A DNA stretch of 12,291 bases from an uncultured Asticcacaulis sp. (GTDB lineage Bacteria; Pseudomonadota; Alphaproteobacteria; Caulobacterales; Caulobacteraceae). Made by a program: the position numbers and the translations under genes. Shown here in pieces: positions 6,054 through 12,291 of this stretch (positions are counted from its first letter, which is position 1; each line of letters starts with the position of its first letter). Location of the stretch: positions 1 to 12,291 of the forward strand of contig CAMLLA010000086.1 in assembly GCA_946480525.1 (NCBI GenBank). Direction: 5' to 3'. Under the pieces are notes generated by a model. That model ran no database searches. It saw only the letters and a list, made by a program, of their open reading frames with translations, and had not been told where the DNA came from.

Positions 6054-6141
6054 CAGGACAGGGACTCCATTTCTGCCCCGCACCCTATGCGATAAGGCTT
6101 AAAAGAGCGTATGTGATACCGCCATCGACGGAAAAATAGCC

Positions 6142-6441
6142 ATGGCAAAGGGCGACAGCTGCAAACAGGATCCCGGTGTCTTTGTGCCGGTCATCGATCG
6201 CGCCGCCTGCGAAGGCAAGGCCGATTGCGTGGTTATCTGTCCGTACGAGGTATTCGAGCTTGCATTCGTGCCCGCCGAAGACCGCGCCGGACTGGGAATG
6301 CTGGCCAAGGTCAAGGGCTTCCTGCACGGCTGGAAACAGGCCTATGCCGTTAATGCCGACGCCTGCCGCGCCTGCGGCCTGTGCGTGCAATCGTGCCCCG
6401 AGAAGGCCATCACCCTCGCACGGAAACAGACCTCCGCTTAA
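6142..6441 (+). CDS. Two-cluster ferredoxin (4Fe-4S dicluster-type) with an altered first site
   Basis: A 99-residue small electron carrier, cytoplasmic by its lack of a signal. The second site is a textbook 4Fe-4S motif, CRACGLCVQSCP, with Cys at 75, 78, 81 and 85. The first site, CEGKADCVVICP, has Cys at 23, 29 and 33, but Lys26 stands where the second ligand of CxxCxxCxxxCP would be, so it may hold a 3Fe-4S cluster or use another ligand such as Cys7. An insertion of about 30 residues (ELAFVPAEDRAGLGMLAKVK and onward) separates the sites. Such proteins pass electrons to oxygenases, reductases or dehydrogenases, but no partner enzyme is adjacent. GGA lies upstream of the ATG at 6142. It is a single-gene unit, divergent from the 385-aa protein and convergent with the efflux gene. 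Confidence 0.88.
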   Translation: MAKGDSCKQDPGVFVPVIDRAACEGKADCVVICPYEVFELAFVPAEDRAGLGMLAKVKGFLHGWKQAYAVNADACRACGLCVQSCPEKAITLARKQTSA

Positions 6442-6443
6442 GA

Positions 6444-6474
6444 TTAAAATATCCTGACAAGATATTGATTTTAA
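6444..6474. terminator. AT-rich inverted repeat between convergent genes, possible bidirectional terminator
   Basis: TTAAAATATC (6444-6453) faces GATATT-GA-TTTTAA (6461-6474), forming an AT-rich stem of up to 12 pairs with a 2-base bulge and 7-base loop, two bases after the ferredoxin stop. It has little GC and no long T run, so termination would be weak. The remainder of the 116-base gap to the efflux gene stop shows nothing else I can name. Confidence 0.4.
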
Positions 6475-6557
6475 ATACGATTCATTGGCATAATTGCACT
6501 CGGTCTGGCGCCCGAAGCTCACGCCCTCAGCATAAACGCCCCAGACTCTGAAACGAC

Positions 6558-8096
6558 TCACTTTTTCGGGTCGGGCTTGCTGAGATCGGCGCCTTCCAGC
6601 ACACCGGGCGTCGCGGCCTCGATCTGCTGCGGCAAAGTCGGCTCGGCGCCACGGATCGGCTTCTCTTCCATCGACCACAGAACCAGGAAGCTGACGCCCA
6701 GCCCAACGGCGCCAAGGGCAAACAATGGGCGAAATATCACCGCCGCGTCATGGACGTGTTTCAGCTGGTCCAGGATGTGAGGCGTCAGACCTCCCGCCGC
6801 GCCTTCGCCGAGCAGCTGAAAGACCTGTCCGAACAGGACGGCACCCAGTCCCGCCACGAGTATGGCGCCGCCAAGCCCGCGGAAAAAGTTCATCATTCCG
6901 GTTGCCGTGCCCATCTGGTGGCGTTCGACGACGTTCTGGATCGCCGACACGGTAACCGGAAACATGGTGCCAATGCCGACATTGGCGACCATCAGGATCC
7001 CGATATAGGTCCAGAACGGCAGGCTGCCCAGAAAGACCGCAAGCACGGCATAGACAACCGCCCCGGCGAACAGGCCGATCATAGGCGCCAGCTTGTATCT
7101 TTGGCCCTTGCCGCGCGCAATCAACCGGCCGGACAGGAGCGAACCCCCGACGATGGCCAGGCTGAGCGGCGTCAGCGCAAGGCCGGCCTGAGATGCGCCC
7201 AGTCCATAGATCAACTGAAGATACAAGGGATTGTAGACCCCGATCCCCATCAGCACACCCATCGCCAGTGTCGAGACGATGGTTGCGCGCAGGACAATGC
7301 TGTTGCCAAGCAATGACGTCGGAATCAATGGTTGATCGGCCAATTTCAGACGCAAGGCGAAGCCCAGCCAGAACAGGATCGAGATCAGGTAAAGCCCCCA
7401 GACGGGCAGGCCCGCGACGGAGCCGCCGTGCGTGTTCAGCGCGATTAGCAAGGCGACAGCCGCGATCGCCATCAGGCCGGCGCCCAGGAGATCGAGCTTA
7501 TGGGGCCGCTCATAGCGCGGCAGTTTGGCCAGGCCACGATAGACAATCCAGAGCGCGATCAGACCGATGGGCAGGTTCACCCAGAAGATCGACGCCCAGC
7601 CGAGGTTTTCCGCCATGACGCCGCCCAGCACAGGTCCGCCAAGGCTGGAGGTCGTGAAGACGGCGGCGAAATAGCCCTGGAACTTTCCGCGCTCATGCAA
7701 CGGCACGATATCGGCGATGACGGTCTGGACCAGCGACATCAGTCCGCCGCCGCCCAGCCCCTGGATGGCGCGGGCGGCGATCAGGACCCACATATTGCCT
7801 GCCAGCCCGCACAGGGCGGAACCGGCCAGGAAAATGACAATGGCGGTGATGATCGTCGTTCGCCGGCCGATAATATCGGCCAGCTTGCCATACAGAGGCG
7901 TCACGACAGTCGAGGACAGAAGGTAGGTGGTGACGATCCAAGGCAGGTGTTCGATGTCGCCGAGTTCGCGGCCAATGGTCGGCATGGCGGTCGACACGAT
8001 GGTCTGGTCGATGGCGGCCAGCAGCATGACCATCATCAGGCCGATGATGATGCCGCGCATCTCCTTGGGTGCGATGGCGGGCGCCGTTGCGGTCAT
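6558..8096 (-). CDS. MFS multidrug efflux transporter, DHA2 (EmrB/QacA) type
   Basis: A 512-residue inner-membrane protein with about 14 hydrophobic segments, the size and topology of the DHA2 drug:H+ antiporters. Family motifs are clear. DQTIVSTAMP at 30-39 (motif D1) carries the membrane Asp. GKLADIIGRRT at 70-80 is motif A, the loop between segments 2 and 3. RAIQGLGGGG at 109-118 is motif B, and GGPVLGG at 153-159 is motif C, typical of antiporters. Such pumps expel hydrophobic drugs, dyes or metabolites using the proton gradient; the substrate cannot be told from sequence. The ATG at 8096 has AAGGA 6 bases upstream. An open extension to 8291 would overlap zapA and is rejected. No emrA-type adaptor or TetR/MarR gene is adjacent. 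The C-terminal tail is soluble and ends in KPDPKK. Confidence 0.93.
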   Translation of the reverse strand: MTATAPAIAPKEMRGIIIGLMMVMLLAAIDQTIVSTAMPTIGRELGDIEHLPWIVTTYLLSSTVVTPLYGKLADIIGRRTTIITAIVIFLAGSALCGLAGNMWVLIAARAIQGLGGGGLMSLVQTVIADIVPLHERGKFQGYFAAVFTTSSLGGPVLGGVMAENLGWASIFWVNLPIGLIALWIVYRGLAKLPRYERPHKLDLLGAGLMAIAAVALLIALNTHGGSVAGLPVWGLYLISILFWLGFALRLKLADQPLIPTSLLGNSIVLRATIVSTLAMGVLMGIGVYNPLYLQLIYGLGASQAGLALTPLSLAIVGGSLLSGRLIARGKGQRYKLAPMIGLFAGAVVYAVLAVFLGSLPFWTYIGILMVANVGIGTMFPVTVSAIQNVVERHQMGTATGMMNFFRGLGGAILVAGLGAVLFGQVFQLLGEGAAGGLTPHILDQLKHVHDAAVIFRPLFALGAVGLGVSFLVLWSMEEKPIRGAEPTLPQQIEAATPGVLEGADLSKPDPKK

Positions 8097-8129
8097 GGGA
8101 TGTCCTTCCGCAGTCGTGCTAGCGCCGTC

Positions 8130-8159
8130 ACTATAAAGTTTGAATACTTGCCTTCCCAA
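8130..8159 (-). promoter_or_regulatory. Candidate promoter of the efflux gene, with a flanking inverted repeat
   Basis: On the minus strand TTGGGA (8159-8154) and TATAGT (8135-8130) are 18 bases apart, placing the start near 8123, ahead of the ATG at 8096. An imperfect inverted repeat (CCAAAATC and GATTTGG around 8156-8175) covers the -35 side and could be an operator or a weak terminator of zapA. Confidence 0.4.
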
Positions 8160-8190
8160 ATCGATTGATTTTGGTAAGGCGGAAGAAGCT

Positions 8191-8520
8191 TTACGCCACG
8201 CCGAGCAGCCTCTCCAGCCTTGCGGCGGCATCGGAGATCGCAAAGGCCGCCTTACGCTCCATTTCGTGCACACCGGCATTGATGCGGGCATTGACAGAGG
8301 TTGCGTCGTTGACCTGGCTGCGCAGGTCCTGCATCTCGTCGATCATCAGAAGCGCCGCCATCAGGAACAGCCGGACTTCACCGATCGAGCCCACGTCCGA
8401 AACCACCATGCCGACATGTTCGTCGAACACCCGTGCCAGTTCCTGAACCCGGGCCTCCTGTCCGTCGGCGCAGCCGATCGTATAGGGCTTTCCGTTGACC
8501 TTGACAGTGACCTCAGCCAT
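8191..8520 (-). CDS. zapA: Cell division protein ZapA
   Basis: A 109-residue cytoplasmic protein matching ZapA. The N-terminal globular domain starts VTVKVNGKPYTIGCADGQEA, continues through RVQELARVFDEHV, and is followed by a long C-terminal helix for dimer and tetramer coiled-coil formation (about residues 50-105). ZapA binds and bundles FtsZ filaments at midcell. The upstream gene ends TAATG, so its stop codon overlaps this start by one base, pointing to coupled translation with zauP. In many alphaproteobacteria the 6S RNA and cyclo-ligase genes follow zapA directly; here the efflux gene follows after 94 bases and the 6S candidate is about 4.6 kb away. Confidence 0.93.
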   Translation of the reverse strand: MAEVTVKVNGKPYTIGCADGQEARVQELARVFDEHVGMVVSDVGSIGEVRLFLMAALLMIDEMQDLRSQVNDATSVNARINAGVHEMERKAAFAISDAAARLERLLGVA

Positions 8521-8819
8521 TACGCCGCCTCGTCGCGCAGGAGGATGCGGATATTGGCGGCGGCAGCGCCCAGCGCTTCGAATGCGTCATTGGCGGCGGC
8601 GGCCAGCTGATCCTTTTCGGTCCGCACGTTTTCCAGTTCCTGCAGGATACGGCTCACATCCTCGCTGGTCTGAGTGGGCGGCGGTGTATAGTCCGGCAGG
8701 GGCTCACCGTTGTTCAGCGCCTGAACACGTGCTTCCAGAGCCGCCAGCGCGCGGTCGAGGCGATCCACCGCCATGCTCAACGACCCGCCGAACTGGCCTG
8801 TCGATTGTGGATTTTCCAT
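8520..8819 (-). CDS. zauP: ZauP-like coiled-coil protein (DUF4164-type), partner of ZapA
   Basis: A 99-residue acidic protein with two heptad-rich helical stretches, residues 15-36 (MAVDRLDRALAALEARVQAL and onward) and 50-95 (EDVSRILQELENVRTEKDQL and onward), split by a Pro-rich linker (LPDYTPPPTQT). It lies immediately upstream of zapA with a one-base stop/start overlap. In Caulobacter the protein made from the gene upstream of zapA, ZauP, forms a coiled-coil pair with ZapA that focuses the Z-ring. The assignment rests on size, coiled-coil pattern and this gene order. The ATG at 8819 has GGGAG 6 bases upstream. The promoter must lie in the 125-base gap to the divergent transketolase gene; I found no convincing -35/-10 pair for it. 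Confidence 0.85.
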   Translation of the reverse strand: MENPQSTGQFGGSLSMAVDRLDRALAALEARVQALNNGEPLPDYTPPPTQTSEDVSRILQELENVRTEKDQLAAAANDAFEALGAAAANIRILLRDEAA

Positions 8820-8913
8820 TCAGCGCTCCCGATCAAGAGACAATTTTGCTGCTGACTGGCCATTCCCCCCTACCCTAATGTGGACGCTTCGGGTAAAGGC
8901 GAGACCAATCAAC

Positions 8914-9014
8914 GAATCCTTAATAGATTAATCGAGACTCACCCATGCCTACAAGCCCCTCTGAATCGACGGCGAAACCATCCGGTGTCCTGATGGCCGA
9001 CGCCATTCGGATTC
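8914..9014. promoter_or_regulatory. Cluster of four GANTC (CcrM-type methylation) sites around the transketolase start
   Basis: GAATC at 8914-8918, GACTC at 8936-8940, GAATC at 8963-8967 and GATTC at 9010-9014 lie within 101 bases; chance predicts about one per 256. In Caulobacter and relatives CcrM methylates GANTC once per cell cycle and affects some promoters. Two of the sites lie upstream of the ATG. A regulatory role is inferred. Confidence 0.4.
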
Positions 9015-10933
9015 TGTCGATGGAGGCGGTGCATCGCGCCAAGTCCGGTCACCAGGGTATGCCGATGGGTATGTCGGACGTGGCGACCGTGCTGTGGACG
9101 AAGTTCCTGCGCTTCGACCCGAAAAAGCCCGACTGGGCCGACCGCGACCGCTTCGTCCTGTCGGCGGGCCATGGCTCGATGCTGCTCTATTCGCTGCTGC
9201 ACCTGACGGGCTTCAAGTCGGTCAGCATGGAAGACATCAAGAACTTCCGCCAGTGGGGCTCGACCACGCCGGGCCACCCGGAATACGGCCACACACCGGG
9301 CGTCGAATGCACCACGGGACCGCTTGGCCAGGGCCTGGCGACCGCCGTCGGCATGGCCATGGCCGAGCGTCACCTCAATGCGCAATTCGGTGACGACCTG
9401 ATCAACCACCGCACCTGGGTCATCGCCGGCGACGGCTGCCTGATGGAAGGCGTCAGCCACGAAGCCATATCGCTGGCCGGACGCCTGGCGCTCAAGAACC
9501 TGATCGTCCTGTGGGACGATAACAATGTCACCATCGACGGCTGGGCGACGCTGGCCGAAACCGGCGACCAACTGGCGCGCTTCAAGGCCGCCGGCTGGGC
9601 CGTCAAGTCGGTCGACGGCCATGACCACGCCAAGCTTGCCGCCGTCATGCGCTGGGCGACCAAGCAGGACCGTCCGGTCATGATCGCGTGCCGCACCAAG
9701 GTCTCCAAGGGCGCGGGCAAGCTGGAAGGCGACAAGCACGGCCACGGCTACAACCTGTTCGACGACGAGATCAAGGCGGCGCGCGAACATATGGACTGGC
9801 TGCACGAGCCATTCACCCTGCCCGACAACGTCAAGAACGCCTGGCTGTCGGTCGGCCGCAAGGCCAGCCGCGTGCGTAAAGCCTGGGAAGACGCCGCCAA
9901 GGCCAATCCGAAGTTCGCCGAACTGAATGCCGTCATGTCCGGCAAACTGCCGGACAATGCCTTCGAAGCGCTCGACGCCCACATCAAGGCCTCGATCGAG
10001 ACGCCGGTGGCCGATGCCACGCGTTCGTGCTCGGGCAAGGCGCTGGCGGCGCTGGTGCCGTCGATCTCGACACTTGTTGGTGGTTCGGCCGACCTGACGG
10101 GCTCGGTCAATACCTTCGTCAAGGGCATGGAAGCCTTCGACACCACGGGCTATACCGGCCGCTACGTCCACTACGGCGTGCGCGAATTCGGCATGGCGGC
10201 AGCCATGAACGGCATGGCGCTGCACGGTGGCGTCATCCCCTACGCCGGCACCTTCTTCGTCTTCTCGGATTATGGCCGCCCGGCCATTCGTCTCGGCGCG
10301 CTGATGGGCGCCAAGGTCGTCCACGTTATGACGCACGACTCGATCGGCGTTGGCGAAGATGGCCCAACCCACCAGCCGGTCGAGCAACTGGCCTCGTTCC
10401 GCGCCATGCCGGGCCTGAACCTGTTCCGCCCGGCCGACATGGTCGAAGCCGCCGAAAGCTGGAAAGCCGCGCTGAAGGCCGATGGTCCATCGATGATCGT
10501 CCTGTCGCGCCAAAAGGTCCCGGCCGTCCGCACGCAAGCCGGCGACCTGGTCGAAAAGGGTGCCTATGAACTGAGCGCGGCCTCGGCCGATGCCAAGGTC
10601 ACCCTGTTCGCCTCGGGCACCGAAGTGTCGCTGGCCGTCGCCGCCCAGAAGCAGCTCGAAGCCGACGGCATCCCGACCCGCGTCGTCTCGACTCCGTCGT
10701 GGAACCTGTTCGACCAGCAGCCCAAGGCCTATCGCCAATCGGTCATCGGCAAGGCCAAGGTCCGCATCGCCATCGAAGCCGCCGGCCCCCTTGGCTGGGA
10801 AAAGTTCATCGGCGATACCGGCACCTTTGTCGGCATGAAGGGCTTCGGCGCCTCGGCGCCTGCGGATCGCCTCTACAAGGAATTCGGCATCACGGCCGAG
10901 GCGGTGGTTGCCGCCGCCAAGGCCGCGCTGTAA
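8945..10933 (+). CDS. tkt: Transketolase
   Basis: A 662-residue thiamine diphosphate enzyme of normal length. It moves two-carbon units between sugar phosphates in the pentose phosphate pathway (xylulose-5-P with ribose-5-P or erythrose-4-P), in the cytoplasm. Signatures in order: SGHQGMPMG at 34-42 with active-site His36, SAGHGS with His76, the ThDP/Mg motif GDGCLMEG at 162-169 with NN at 193-194, the catalytic Glu in VREFGM (E414), and HDSIGVGEDGPTHQPVE at 464-480. The C-terminal domain (about 540-662) is complete. It is divergent from zauP-zapA; the ATG at 8945 lacks a strong ribosome site, with only GAGACT nearby. In many bacteria gap and pgk follow; here a pectate lyase does. Confidence 0.97.
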   Translation: MPTSPSESTAKPSGVLMADAIRILSMEAVHRAKSGHQGMPMGMSDVATVLWTKFLRFDPKKPDWADRDRFVLSAGHGSMLLYSLLHLTGFKSVSMEDIKNFRQWGSTTPGHPEYGHTPGVECTTGPLGQGLATAVGMAMAERHLNAQFGDDLINHRTWVIAGDGCLMEGVSHEAISLAGRLALKNLIVLWDDNNVTIDGWATLAETGDQLARFKAAGWAVKSVDGHDHAKLAAVMRWATKQDRPVMIACRTKVSKGAGKLEGDKHGHGYNLFDDEIKAAREHMDWLHEPFTLPDNVKNAWLSVGRKASRVRKAWEDAAKANPKFAELNAVMSGKLPDNAFEALDAHIKASIETPVADATRSCSGKALAALVPSISTLVGGSADLTGSVNTFVKGMEAFDTTGYTGRYVHYGVREFGMAAAMNGMALHGGVIPYAGTFFVFSDYGRPAIRLGALMGAKVVHVMTHDSIGVGEDGPTHQPVEQLASFRAMPGLNLFRPADMVEAAESWKAALKADGPSMIVLSRQKVPAVRTQAGDLVEKGAYELSAASADAKVTLFASGTEVSLAVAAQKQLEADGIPTRVVSTPSWNLFDQQPKAYRQSVIGKAKVRIAIEAAGPLGWEKFIGDTGTFVGMKGFGASAPADRLYKEFGITAEAVVAAAKAAL

Positions 10934-10961
10934 TCCTGTCTCCATCCGGCCAAGCATTTCC

Positions 10962-10984
10962 GGCGAAGTGGCCACCGGTTCGCC
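10962..10984. repeat. Inverted repeat between transketolase and pectate lyase genes
   Basis: GGCGAA (10962-10967) and TTCGCC (10979-10984) pair, with two further GC pairs inside and a CCA loop, in the 92-base gap. There is no T run, so it is not a clear terminator, and transcripts from tkt may read through. No convincing separate promoter for the lyase was found in this gap. Confidence 0.4.
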
Positions 10985-11025
10985 GCCAGAAATGCGACAA
11001 AACAAAAGCTGGAGTGGAGACAGAC

Positions 11026-12144
11026 ATGCTGCGATCGTTTCTTCTGACCTGCGCAATGGCCGTCATGCCCATGACGGCCATTTCCGCGACGCCGCCCTCC
11101 CTGGCCGGTTTCGACGACGCCGTGCACCACTGGCAGAACCGGCACGGCAGCAACTATGCGCGCTATGCGCCTGACGATGTGACGGCGATCGCGGACAACA
11201 TCCTGCTGCTCCAGCACGACAACGGCGGGTGGATCGAAAACCGCGATCCGGCACGTATCCTGAACACAGAGGAGAAGACCGCCGCGCTGGCGGAAAAGGC
11301 GTCGCCGGACTTTTCCTTCGACAATCGCAATATCTACACCCAGGTCGTCTATCTGATGGCGGCGTATGAGCGGACGGGCCGAAAGGACTATCGCGAGGCC
11401 GCGCTAAAAGGCCTGGACCTGATCCTCTCGCAGCAGATGAGCGCGTGCGGCGGCTGGCCGCATACGGTTCCCGCCAGGCAGTCCTACCACCCCAAGCTGA
11501 CCATCGCCGACGAAGTGACGTCCGGCAATCTGCACCTGCTGCGTCAGATCAAGCAAAACGCCTATCCCTTTGCATCCATTGACGAAACGCGCCGAAAGCA
11601 AAGTTCCGATTCGGTTGCCAGAGGCGAAGCCTGCCTGTTGAGACTTCAGGTGAAGCAGAAGGGCCAACTGACCGGCTGGGCGGGACAATATGATCCGGTG
11701 ACGTTTGCGCCATCCGGCGGTCGCAGCTTCGAATTGCCCGCTACCGTGTCGCAGGAAACGGTCGAGGTCCTGCGCTATCTGATGACGATTCCCGACCCGT
11801 CGCCAGAGGTCATCGCCAGTATCGAAGGCTCCGTTGCCTGGCTTAAGCGATCGCAGATCGACGGGCTGCGGCTTGAGACCTTCCCCCTGCCCGCGCCGGT
11901 CAAATACGATTATCATACGGCCACGACGGATCGCAGGCTGGTGCCCGATCCGTCCGCGCCGCCGCTATGGGCCCGGTTTTATGACCTCAGCGACAACACT
12001 GTCGTACTCGCCAACCGCGATGGAAAACGTGTGACGTCCTATTCTGACATCCACCCGGAACGCCGGTCTGGCTATTCATGGTACGGCGAATGGCCGGCCC
12101 ATATCATCAATGTTGAATATCCACGCTGGAAGGCGAAGCGCTAA
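11026..12144 (+). CDS. Secreted pectate lyase, polysaccharide lyase family 10
   Basis: A 372-residue protein with a Sec signal peptide (MLRSFLLTCAMAVMPMTAIS, cleavage likely after AISA at residue 21). The mature part matches the Pel-15/PL10 pectate lyases, which have an alpha/alpha barrel-like fold and cut polygalacturonate by Ca2+-dependent beta-elimination. Visible family blocks are LLLQHDNGGWIENRD, YTQVVYLMAAYERTG, the CGGWPHTVP segment, RSFELPATVSQETVEVLRYL, LWARFYDLSDNTVVLANRDG and PERRSGYSWYG near the C-terminus, the last two covering the conserved Arg-rich active-site region. It acts in the periplasm or outside the cell on plant pectin. The ATG at 11026 has GGAG 6 bases upstream; the same frame opens far earlier inside tkt, but those starts give no signal peptide. 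No transporter or sugar-catabolic neighbour is visible before the window edge. Confidence 0.92.
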   Translation: MLRSFLLTCAMAVMPMTAISATPPSLAGFDDAVHHWQNRHGSNYARYAPDDVTAIADNILLLQHDNGGWIENRDPARILNTEEKTAALAEKASPDFSFDNRNIYTQVVYLMAAYERTGRKDYREAALKGLDLILSQQMSACGGWPHTVPARQSYHPKLTIADEVTSGNLHLLRQIKQNAYPFASIDETRRKQSSDSVARGEACLLRLQVKQKGQLTGWAGQYDPVTFAPSGGRSFELPATVSQETVEVLRYLMTIPDPSPEVIASIEGSVAWLKRSQIDGLRLETFPLPAPVKYDYHTATTDRRLVPDPSAPPLWARFYDLSDNTVVLANRDGKRVTSYSDIHPERRSGYSWYGEWPAHIINVEYPRWKAKR

Positions 12145-12178
12145 CCCCCGAGAAGCCAAGCGTTCAGGCGAAGAAAAC

Positions 12179-12291
12179 GTCGCGGCGACGGCGGTCGCAC
12201 GGCTCTCAACGAGCGAAGCGTTAGAGCAAAGAAAAAGTCGCGGCGACGGCGGTCGCACGGCTCTCAACGAGCGAAGCGTTAGAGCAAAGAA
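12179..12291. repeat. 58-bp tandem repeat, two copies, continuing past the window edge
   Basis: Copy 1 spans 12179-12236; copy 2 starts at 12237 and is identical for all 55 bases present before the window ends. A diverged partial unit precedes them at 12150-12178 (AAGCGTTCAGGCGAAGAAAA resembles AAGCGTTAGAGCAAAGAAAA), and the end of the lyase gene (GGCGAAGCGCTAA) carries the same motif core. Each unit holds a perfect hairpin GCGAC-GGCG-GTCGC and a GCTC-TCAAC-GAGC hairpin. The period is not a multiple of three, so it does not encode a repeated peptide in one frame. The number of copies is unknown. Confidence 0.9.

Noticed and set aside
8919..8930. CtrA-type box (TTAA-N7-TTAA) upstream of transketolase
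   Set aside because: The two TTAA elements in TTAATAGATTAA are separated by 4 bases, not 7, so the CtrA consensus is not met.
8939..11056. A 705-residue open frame on the minus strand covering transketolase
   Set aside because: It is the antisense shadow of a high-GC gene. The plus strand encodes a complete transketolase with every catalytic motif, while the antisense protein is Arg/Gly/Asp-rich with no recognisable domain.
12076..12267. A 63-residue minus-strand frame at the right edge
   Set aside because: It is antisense to the lyase 3' end and the tandem repeat, has no ribosome site of note, and is explained by repeat and GC-rich composition.
12150..12291. CRISPR array
   Set aside because: The repeats are directly adjacent with no unique spacers and the 58-bp unit is internally uniform, so this is a simple tandem repeat.

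Overview
The window looks like chromosomal DNA of a free-living, GC-rich alphaproteobacterium of the Caulobacterales, with Asticcacaulis as my best guess. Three things point there. A zauP-zapA pair (Z-ring proteins described in Caulobacter) sits beside transketolase. A 6S RNA candidate, 5-formyltetrahydrofolate cyclo-ligase, a YmdB-type phosphodiesterase and yebC follow in the usual alphaproteobacterial order. A secreted family 10 pectate lyase suggests life on plant material. This is inference from gene content; no rRNA or tRNA gene is present to confirm it.

Layout. At 1-222 is the 3' end of an unrecognised plus-strand gene and its terminator. At 241-811 is a minus-strand lipoprotein gene with its promoter, a long 3' hairpin and a terminator. 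At 909-3298 is a minus-strand housekeeping run: cyclo-ligase, YmdB-type phosphodiesterase, terminator, yebC. At about 3390-3650 is a 6S RNA candidate on the minus strand, with a promoter and a weak terminator. At 3650-4868, on the plus strand, a promoter and a yybP-ykoY (Mn2+) riboswitch precede a CaCA-type cation exchanger. At 4896-6053 is an unrecognised 385-aa minus-strand protein. At 6142-6441 is a plus-strand two-cluster ferredoxin, and at 6558-8096 a minus-strand DHA2 drug-efflux transporter. At 8191-8819 are zapA and zauP, minus strand and overlapping. At 8945-10933 is transketolase, plus strand, and at 11026-12144 a secreted pectate lyase, plus strand. At 12150-12291 a 58-bp tandem repeat runs off the window edge.

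How the parts work together. In many alphaproteobacteria zapA, 6S RNA and the cyclo-ligase are close neighbours. Here about 4.5 kb carrying the Mn-riboswitch exchanger, the unknown protein, the ferredoxin and the efflux pump lies between zapA and the 6S RNA, so this block looks like an accessory insert in a conserved neighbourhood. The clearest regulatory system is the exchanger. A good promoter ends just before an intact Mn2+ aptamer, and an 11-bp helix lies between the aptamer and the exchanger's ribosome binding site. The likely meaning is Mn-induced Mn2+/Ca2+ export. I saw no CRISPR array, insertion sequence, prophage gene or integration site.
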